From the NCBI RefSeq assembly GCF_002259645.1, contig NZ_MWWV01000002.1, forward strand, positions 1-64,000: a stretch of 64,000 bases of DNA. Direction: 5' to 3'. Of the stretch, positions 16,539 through 23,149 are shown piece by piece. The DNA is from Bifidobacterium tissieri. Its GTDB lineage: Bacteria; Actinomycetota; Actinomycetes; Actinomycetales; Bifidobacteriaceae. The position numbers and the translations under genes were made by a program. Each line of letters starts with the position of its first letter. Position 1 is the stretch's first letter. The notes beneath the pieces are model-generated. The model worked only from the letters and a program-made list of their open reading frames with translations, did not search any database and was not told the origin of the DNA.

Positions 16539-16742
16539 CGTCACCTCGGCGCGCTCAGTCGGATTCATGTCACATGATGGCTCACATGATGGCGGATTTC
16601 ACGGGATGACACGGGGGCCACCGCAAATCGCCATCATTCGACAGTACCGGCACCCGTGCACCGCGGCGCGCGCACGGGACGGTATGGATTGAGCTGAGAC
16701 ATCGACGACGCCCGCCGCCGTATCGACCGCCGACGGCTCCTG

Positions 16743-17654
16743 TCACAAACCGAGGATCTTCGCAGCGGTGCCGTACAGCACCTTGCGCTCCTCCTCCGGA
16801 TGCAGATGCCAATCGCGAATGTTCTGCACCCCTTGGGCAATCGGACCCAACGGGAACGACGAGCCGAACAGCACCTGATCGGGGACCATGCGCTCCGCCG
16901 CCTGGCGAAGCTCCGGAGAGGCGTTGCCACGCGTGCCCTCGAAGTCGGCCAGCAGATACAGGTTCGTGTTCATGAACGCGATCGGCACCATTTCCGCCAC
17001 CCACGGCCATCCGGCATGCGCGGCGACGAAGATAAGCTTCGGGAACGTGGTGACCACGCGGTGGACCTGACGCGGAATGGTTGGATCGATAAGATCGCTG
17101 GCGAACGCACTGACCGTCGCCAGGACCGGAAGACCGAGTTCCTGCAGACGCTCATAGATCGGGAAGACGCGTTCGTCGTCGAACCGCACGTCATTGCCGC
17201 CAAGCGGCTCGATGGACACCCCCTTGGCACCGCGCGCCACAACGTCCCGCTCGATCACGTCCAACGCCTCCTGAGGATTCGCCACGTCGAGGAACGGGAA
17301 CACGAGAAACCGCTGCGGATCGCGGGCCGCATAGTCGAACAGTTCGGCGTTCGTGGTGTTGTACACCTTGCGCCCGGGCAGCACGGCCTTGACCACATGG
17401 GCTTCGTCGAGCTCGGTGCGCAGGGATTCGTAACCGCGGTCGATCGCCGCCGCGGTGATGTCGTATCCGAATCCGGAGAAGAACCGGCGAACCATCGTCT
17501 CGGAGAACCCGGCATCGTAGTGTTCGGAGAACGGGCGTAGACGGAAGTCGATGACGGGACCGAAGTCATCATTGTCATAATTGCCGTTCGCGGATGCGGC
17601 GGATTTCGCGGAATGTGCGGACTGTGTCTTGTTGTTCGACGATGCGCTTGTCAT
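16743..17654 (-). CDS. Amidohydrolase-fold protein (Amidohydro_2-like)
   Basis: A 303-residue TIM-barrel protein of the COG2159/PF04909 group. The barrel strands are readable: VIDFRLRPF, the strand with KAVLPGRK, FPFLDVANP, GAKGVSIEPLGGNDVRFDD, LPVLATVSAF, FVAAHAGWPWVAEMV and VLFGSSFPLGP. The usual first metal motif HxH is replaced by FRLRP, and the final Asp (normally in FGSDxP) by Ser. So it may be metal-poor or act by a different mechanism; I recall a subgroup with this IDFRxRP start. The N-terminus is a Ser/Ala/Asn-rich linker. It precedes the GTPase gene by about 200 bases on the same strand. Confidence 0.75.
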   Translation of the reverse strand: MTSASSNNKTQSAHSAKSAASANGNYDNDDFGPVIDFRLRPFSEHYDAGFSETMVRRFFSGFGYDITAAAIDRGYESLRTELDEAHVVKAVLPGRKVYNTTNAELFDYAARDPQRFLVFPFLDVANPQEALDVIERDVVARGAKGVSIEPLGGNDVRFDDERVFPIYERLQELGLPVLATVSAFASDLIDPTIPRQVHRVVTTFPKLIFVAAHAGWPWVAEMVPIAFMNTNLYLLADFEGTRGNASPELRQAAERMVPDQVLFGSSFPLGPIAQGVQNIRDWHLHPEEERKVLYGTAAKILGL

Positions 17655-17927
17655 GGAGATCCCCCAATCTCGTTTTCGATCCCGTGTGGCCTGTGCAGCC
17701 CGTGTGGCCCGTATGGCCTGGGATTCGGCATTGCGGTTGCATTGCAGGCAATGGTATTCAGATCAGGGTGTTGCAAATGGGCGGAACCTCACATTCCGAA
17801 CACCGGCGTTATAGACAATGGTGATGTCTCGTTCAATGCCGGTTCACAACTCGCAGGCGCCTTCGACGCCAACGCACAATACCGTCTCGATAACGCACAG
17901 CAACCGCGCAATAACCGCAATAACGAA
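17655..17927. other. Intergenic region between ileS and amidohydrolase
   Basis: No gene is visible. Short near-direct repeats of ATAACCGCAATAACG type lie at 17890-17925, just beyond the ileS terminator. The right half should contain the end of the ileS transcript and the promoter of the amidohydrolase, but no clear -35/-10 pair was found. Confidence 0.4.
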
Positions 17928-17966
17928 CGGTGGCCCGCGGTCCAAAACCGAACCGCGGGGCCACCG
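17928..17966 (-). terminator. ileS terminator
   Basis: A 14-bp GC-rich stem (CGGTGGCCCGCGGT paired with ACCGCGGGGCCACCG, one bulge) around a 10-base loop lies about 60 bases beyond the ileS stop. Confidence 0.65.
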
Positions 17967-18025
17967 TGTAGGGGCGTCGCGTCATGCGATCACGAACGTC
18001 ATGCGCCCGATATCATGCGTTGTCG

Positions 18026-21000
18026 TCACGCCTTGGCGACGGTCACGCCGAGCTCCTTGGCATCGGCGTCGGCGGTGATCTCCACACCGGCCTCAGCCAG
18101 GGTCTCCGCGGCGATCAGGTCGCGGAACTGCTCGGCCTTGGGGGCGTCGGCGGCGGGCACGACCAGCTTCAGCGCGATGCGATCGGCGATGTCGAGTCCG
18201 GCGTCCTTACGGGCGTCCTGCACGGCGCGGATCACGTCGCGGGCGTAACCCTCGGCGATCAGGTCGTCGTTCAGCTCGGTGTCGAGGATCACAAAGCCAC
18301 CGGTCGGCAGTGCGGCGGACACGGAGTTGGCGGCCTCATGCGCGTTCTCCTCCTCCACACGGTTGATCAGCTCGTACTCGCCCTCGACGAGTGCGATCTC
18401 ACCGTTCGGAGTCTCGGCCACGGGAGCGCCGTCCTCGCCGACATGCCAGGCACCGGTCTTGGATGCCTTGATGGCGAACTGGACGTCCTTGCGCAGACGC
18501 TTGCCGGCCACACGGGCGTTCACCTTGAGCTCGTGGACGATCTTGAGACCCTGGGATGCGGCATCCTCCATGGTGCAGAACTCGATGTCCTTGACGTTGA
18601 GCTCGGACTTGAGGATCTCGGCGTACGCCTTGACCGCGTCGGCGTCCTCCACCACGACGGTGAGCTTAGCGAGCGGCTGGCGCACGCGGATCTGCTGGGC
18701 CTTGCGCAGCGACAGCGTGCCGGAGACGACCTCGCGCACCTTCTCCATGGCGTCGACCAGTGCATCGTCGGCCTTGAGGGTGTTGCCGAGCTCGGTCGGC
18801 TCGCCGGTCTTCTCGTCGGCGAGGAACGGCCACTCGGCCAGGTGCACGGATTCGCCGCCGGTCAGACCGCGCCAGATCGTCTCGGTCTCCATCGGAGCGA
18901 GCGGGGCCATCACGCGGCACAGCACCTCGAGCGCGGTGTACAGGGTGTTGAACGCGTTGGCGTCCTCCTGCCAGAAGCGGTCACGGGTGTTGCGGATGTA
19001 CCAGTTGGTGAGCACGTCGATGAAATCGCCCACCTCGTCGCATGCGTCGGAGATGGCGAACTCGTCGAGCGACTTCTGCACGTTGGCGACCAGCTTGCGC
19101 AGACGGGCCAGCAGGTAGCGGTCCATCTCCGGCAGTGCGGCCACCTCGTCGGCGGTGATCGCACGGGCGTCGAAGCCCTCGCCCTTGTTCGCCGCGTTGG
19201 CGTACAGCGTGAAGAAGTAGTAGGAGCTCCACAGCGGCAGCATGATCTGACGCACGGTGTCGCGAATGCCCTCGGACGTGACGATCAGGTTGCCGCCACG
19301 CAGAATCGGGGACGACATGAGGAACCAGCGCATGGCGTCGGAACCGTACTTGTCGAACACGCCGTTGACGTCCGGGTAGTTGCGCAGATGCTTCGACATC
19401 TTCTGGCCGTCGGAACCGAGCACGATGCCGTGGCAGATCACGTTCTTGAACGCCGGACGGTCGAACAGGGCCGTGGCCATCACGTGCAGCAGGTAGAACC
19501 AGCCGCGCGTCTGGCCGATGTATTCGACGATGTAGTCGGCCGGGAAGTGCTGCTCGAACTTCTCCTTGTTCTCGAACGGGTAGTGGAACTGCGCAAACGA
19601 CATGGAACCGGACTCGAACCAGCAGTCGAGCACGTCGGAGATGCGGTGCATGTGGCTCTTGCCGGTCGGGTCGTCCGGGTTCACACGGGTCAGGTTGTCG
19701 ATCCACGGACGGTGCATGTTGATGTTGCCGTCCTTGTCGCGCGGGTAGTCGCCGAAGTCGGCCTTGAGCTCCTCAAGGGAGCCGTACACGTCCACACGCG
19801 GGTACTTCGGATCGTCGCTCACCCACACCGGGATCGGGGAACCCCAGAAGCGGTTGCGGGAAATGGACCAGTCGCGCGCGTTGGCGAGCCACTTGCCGAA
19901 CTGGCCGTCCTTCACGTTCTCCGGGATCCAGTTGATCTCCTGGTTGAGCTCGAGCAGGCGCGGCTTGATCTTGGTCACGGACACGAACCAAGAGCTCACC
20001 GGCTTGTAGATCAGCGGCGTGGCGCAACGCCAGCAGTGCGGGTAGGAGTGCACGTAGCTCTTCTCCTGGAAGAGGATGGCGCGCTTGTCCTCGTCGATCT
20101 GGGCGAGCGGGCCGTCTCCGGCACGCAGGTTGCGCAGGATCGGCAGGTTGGCGTCGAACACGAACATGCCCTCGTATTCGGGGCACTGCGAGGTGAAGCG
20201 GCAGCCGGCATCGAGCACGTCGGTGCTCTTGATGCCCTTGGCGTTAAGCGTGTTCATATCGTCCTCGCCGTAGGGGGCCTGGTGGACCAGACCGGTACCT
20301 TCGACGGTGTCGACGTAGTCGGCGGTGAAGATCGTGTATCCCTGCGGACCGGGCACGTGGCCTTCGGATTCGGCCTCGTCACCGGCGAAGTACGGGAACA
20401 CCGGCCAGTAGCGCCAGCCCTCCATCTCGGCGCCCTTGAGCTCGCGGACGATCTCGTAGTTCTCGCCGAGCTCCTTCTCGTAGTGCGGCAGTAGGGCCTT
20501 GCCGAAGTAGAACTTCTTGCCGGCGAACTTGCCTTCGATGGGCTTGACCTCGACGTAGTCGATGTCGGCGCCGACCACGATGGCGAAGTTGGTGGGCACG
20601 GTCCACGGCGTGGTGGTCCAGAAGACGGCGTAGGCGTCCTCATCGCGCAGCTTGACGGCCACGGACACGGTGGTGTCCTGACGGTCCTGATACACGTCGG
20701 CGTCCATGCGCAGCTCGTGCGCGGACAGCGGCGTGCGATCCTTGGGGCAGTACGGCAGCACACGGTAGCCCTGGTAGGCGAGGCCCTTCTCGTACAGCTG
20801 CTTGAACGCCCACATCACCGACTCCATGTACGGGATGTTCAGGGTCTTGTAGCCGTGCTCGAAGTCCACCCAGCGGGCCTGACGATGCACGTAATCCTGC
20901 CATTCGCGCGTGTACTTGAGCACGGATGCACGGCAGGCGTCGTTGAACTTGTCGATGCCCATCTTCTCGATCTGATCGACCGAGTCGATGCCGAGCTCCT

Positions 21001-21340
21001 TCTGCGCCTCAAGCTCGGCGGGCAGACCGTGGGTGTCCCAGCCGAACACACGATTGACCTTGCGGCCCTTCATGGTCTGGTAGCGCGGGATCACGTCCTT
21101 GGCGTAGCCGGTCAGCAGGTGGCCGTAGTGCGGCAGGCCGTTGGCGAACGGAGGGCCGTCGAAGAACACGAACTCATTCTGGCTGTGGTCGCCGGAAGGA
21201 TTGCGTTCAACGGACTTCTGGAAGGTATCGTCCTTGTCCCAATAGTCGAGGGTCTTCACCTCGAGATCGGGGAAGCTGGGATTCGGGGCCACATGCTCCA
21301 GACTGGAGTCGGCTGCGGCCTTCGGGAACTTGTTGCTCAC
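18026..21340 (-). CDS. ileS: Isoleucyl-tRNA synthetase
   Basis: A class I aminoacyl-tRNA synthetase of 1104 residues, the long type 2 (eukaryote-like) IleRS. The HIGH-type motif is PPFANGLPHYGH near residue 65, and the KMSKS-type motif is GQKMSKHLRN. The editing region and DCWFESGSMSFAQFHYP are present. The C-terminal anticodon-binding region contains RVRQPLAKL. I place the start at GTG 21340, because GAGGAG sits 7 bases upstream; an ATG five codons earlier overlaps that site. Expression is controlled by the T-box leader upstream. Type 2 IleRS is typically mupirocin-insensitive, which is family knowledge. Confidence 0.97.
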   Translation of the reverse strand: MSNKFPKAAADSSLEHVAPNPSFPDLEVKTLDYWDKDDTFQKSVERNPSGDHSQNEFVFFDGPPFANGLPHYGHLLTGYAKDVIPRYQTMKGRKVNRVFGWDTHGLPAELEAQKELGIDSVDQIEKMGIDKFNDACRASVLKYTREWQDYVHRQARWVDFEHGYKTLNIPYMESVMWAFKQLYEKGLAYQGYRVLPYCPKDRTPLSAHELRMDADVYQDRQDTTVSVAVKLRDEDAYAVFWTTTPWTVPTNFAIVVGADIDYVEVKPIEGKFAGKKFYFGKALLPHYEKELGENYEIVRELKGAEMEGWRYWPVFPYFAGDEAESEGHVPGPQGYTIFTADYVDTVEGTGLVHQAPYGEDDMNTLNAKGIKSTDVLDAGCRFTSQCPEYEGMFVFDANLPILRNLRAGDGPLAQIDEDKRAILFQEKSYVHSYPHCWRCATPLIYKPVSSWFVSVTKIKPRLLELNQEINWIPENVKDGQFGKWLANARDWSISRNRFWGSPIPVWVSDDPKYPRVDVYGSLEELKADFGDYPRDKDGNINMHRPWIDNLTRVNPDDPTGKSHMHRISDVLDCWFESGSMSFAQFHYPFENKEKFEQHFPADYIVEYIGQTRGWFYLLHVMATALFDRPAFKNVICHGIVLGSDGQKMSKHLRNYPDVNGVFDKYGSDAMRWFLMSSPILRGGNLIVTSEGIRDTVRQIMLPLWSSYYFFTLYANAANKGEGFDARAITADEVAALPEMDRYLLARLRKLVANVQKSLDEFAISDACDEVGDFIDVLTNWYIRNTRDRFWQEDANAFNTLYTALEVLCRVMAPLAPMETETIWRGLTGGESVHLAEWPFLADEKTGEPTELGNTLKADDALVDAMEKVREVVSGTLSLRKAQQIRVRQPLAKLTVVVEDADAVKAYAEILKSELNVKDIEFCTMEDAASQGLKIVHELKVNARVAGKRLRKDVQFAIKASKTGAWHVGEDGAPVAETPNGEIALVEGEYELINRVEEENAHEAANSVSAALPTGGFVILDTELNDDLIAEGYARDVIRAVQDARKDAGLDIADRIALKLVVPAADAPKAEQFRDLIAAETLAEAGVEITADADAKELGVTVAKA

Positions 21341-21355
21341 CGCTGGTCTCCTCAT

Positions 21356-21645
21356 TCACAGTGTCACCATTACTACTGCTACGAGGACGACCGGCGTTCC
21401 ACGATGATCACGAACATGCCCGGGCACATCCGCCATTCGTCGCGGCGCGTACCGACCGCGGTACCACCTCGCTTGCCGCACCGGTGTTCCAAAACCTCGT
21501 GGAACGGTGATGCGACCGCTTGTCTAGGGCTGTGTCGGGCCCACCCGCCGGTTCTAATAAGCCGCGCCACGCATATCCACATTGGACTTGGGCGACGTGC
21601 GACCGTTCTTCCGGAAGCTCCCCGCTGATGACGGATCGATGCTTA
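21356..21645 (-). promoter_or_regulatory. T-box riboswitch (Ile) of ileS
   Basis: On the minus strand the conserved T-box AGGTGGTACCGCGG occurs at 21456-21470. About 155 bases upstream a compact stem I carries ATC (21627-21629) in an internal loop, followed by a hairpin with GGAGCTTCC. ATC is an Ile codon, matching the downstream gene. No intrinsic terminator with a T-run lies between the T-box and the start codon, so the switch probably works on translation, as known for actinobacterial ileS leaders with very short stem I. Uncharged tRNA-Ile would favour expression. Confidence 0.85.
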
Positions 21646-22212
21646 CCATGTCACATGATAACACCGCCACGCGGACGCATGTCGCGCGCATCCAGGAAAT
21701 GTGACCCGCACGACATCGTCTGGTAAAGCTACGTTTTATTCATTCATAGACGAAAATGGCACTGAGAATGATTCTCAGCAATACTTTTTCACTCAGCAAG
21801 CTACTCTGAGATGGACCGTTTTCACTATCGAATTTACAGCTCTATCTCTTCCTCGACCATGTTCCATCTTGTACCGCACAACGAGCGCTTACCAGTATTT
21901 AGTATGCAGAATTTAGTATGCAGATTATGTGATCATCGACGATTCGTTGCGTCTCTTAGTACGAACCCCGTTTGTCGAAAGCAATAAAGACCTGCCATGT
22001 TCTTTAGCTGTTTTGGCATACAGCGTCATGAGAAAAACGCTCACCCGATGCAAACTCATGCAGTAGATTTCATGATCTCCTACAGCATAGCCCTTCACAG
22101 CATCCGATTTGCCGAATAATGCGGAACGGGCAGCCAGGCGGCGGACGACCAGATGGCAGACAACCAAGTGGCAGACAACCAAGTGGCACGGAACGGACAA
22201 ATAGTAGATCGG
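21646..22212. other. AT-rich intergenic region
   Basis: No convincing gene on either strand. It is distinctly more AT-rich than its surroundings. It holds the 7-1-7 palindrome at 21762-21778, a second CTCAG/CTGAG inverted pair at about 21795, and a short direct repeat of TTTAGTATGCAGA at 21898-21922. Confidence 0.5.
21762..21778. promoter_or_regulatory. Fur/Zur-like 7-1-7 palindrome
   Basis: CTGAGAATGATTCTCAG is a perfect palindrome around one central base and matches the Fur/Zur 7-1-7 pattern TGAnAATnATTnTCA. It lies about 120 bases upstream of the ileS leader, with no other gene within reach. Confidence 0.5.
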
Positions 22213-22630
22213 CGCATTCTCTGCCACGAGCCGTGGCACGGAATGGCGAAACCTCCACACGGGTCATTCCCTGCCACGGGTCACGGCAAAGAATGACAAG
22301 ATCGCCCAAATCGACGCTCCCTGCCACGATTTCCTGCCACACAATGACCAGCAGGGCGTTTTGCGCGTTCCCTGCCACGATCGTCCGGCAAGGAACATAC
22401 GAAACCGGTTCCAGCGACGTTCCCTGCCACGGCCGTCACCCCGTTATCACGCCCAGGACCGAGAAAACGACGGAATTCACGCCATATTCACTGGATTTAC
22501 GCGCGAATAGGACGGAATTTCGCGGCAGGAAACGACGGAAAACCTCGTATCGTCATTCCCTGCCACGCCCTTTGGCAGGGAATGACAGCAACCGCCCATA
22601 TCTCGTTGCCTGCCACCACAATCACTGGAA
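22213..22630. repeat. ATTCCCTGCCACG hairpin repeat cluster
   Basis: Seven or eight units with the core TCCCTGCCACG occur near 22216, 22265, 22318, 22333, 22369, 22421, 22551 and 22604. Several close on themselves: the copy at about 22551 is a near-perfect hairpin (GTCATTCCCTGCCA with GGCAGGGAATGAC), and the copies at 22216 and 22369 have compensated arms. Reading frames through it are repeat artefacts. Confidence 0.75.
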
Positions 22631-22639
22631 CCTGCCATC

Positions 22640-23006
22640 CCGAATCCACCCCCAGAAGCCCCCTCCCAGAAGCGCAACCAGACACCTGCCACAACCGATC
22701 ACTCTCCCCGAGCCCGAATCCCATCTCCCCTACTCCCAGACCACTTCCCGACGACATCACAACCAATGGCAGCCAAAACCAATCACACACCTACCGAGAC
22801 ACTCCCCACTACGAGGATTGGACCAGTAGGATGAGAAGCGTGAAATAAGAAATCTACTCGTCACATTGCCTCAAAACAAAAATCTACTGTTCATGAGAGC
22901 AGAAATGACGACTCCATACCGGTGTAAAGAATCAATGCCTTTCCACTGCAGAGGCGTCGTATGAATGCATGATACGCATAACAGGAAGACCTCGCCCATA
23001 TAAAAC
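22640..23006. other. Intergenic region without recognisable gene
   Basis: C-rich, proline-codon-biased on the plus strand up to about 22800, then AT-richer to 23000. Neither strand shows a frame with a ribosome-binding site and natural protein composition. Confidence 0.45.
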
Positions 23007-23051
23007 ATGGTCGTCTTCGGAACACCTCCGAGGATGTCCGAAGACGACCAT
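23007..23051. terminator. Strong hairpin, 15-bp perfect stem
   Basis: ATGGTCGTCTTCGGA pairs exactly with TCCGAAGACGACCAT around a 15-base loop that itself contains CTCCGAG. It lies about 100 bases beyond the end of the surface protein gene. It has no T-run, so it may be an RNA-stabilising or regulatory hairpin rather than a terminator. Confidence 0.5.
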
Positions 23052-23081
23052 GGCATGCGCGGTAACGCGATCTGCCTCGAT

Positions 23082-23107
23082 CCGTTTGACCGTTAACGGT
23101 CAAACGG
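23082..23107. promoter_or_regulatory. 26-bp perfect palindrome
   Basis: CCGTTTGACCGTT is followed immediately by its exact reverse complement AACGGTCAAACGG, with no loop. It is 43 bases beyond the stop of the surface protein gene. A loopless perfect palindrome fits a dimeric-protein binding site better than an RNA hairpin. Nearby partial copies (GGTCATGCGGTCATG) follow it. Confidence 0.45.
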
Positions 23108-23149
23108 TCATGCGGTCATGCAGTCAGCGTATCGCAGCCAACGCCATGC

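Noticed and set aside
16539-16568. Ten extra codons at the start of the Tet-like GTPase
   Set aside because: No ribosome-binding site at the upstream ATG, whereas the chosen ATG has GAGGTG.
17984-20494. 836-codon plus-strand frame opposite ileS
   Set aside because: High-GC antisense artefact; ileS on the other strand is unambiguous.
22119-22829. 236-codon frame in the intergenic region
   Set aside because: Driven by the ATTCCCTGCCACG repeats and a C-rich tract; no ribosome-binding site, unnatural composition.
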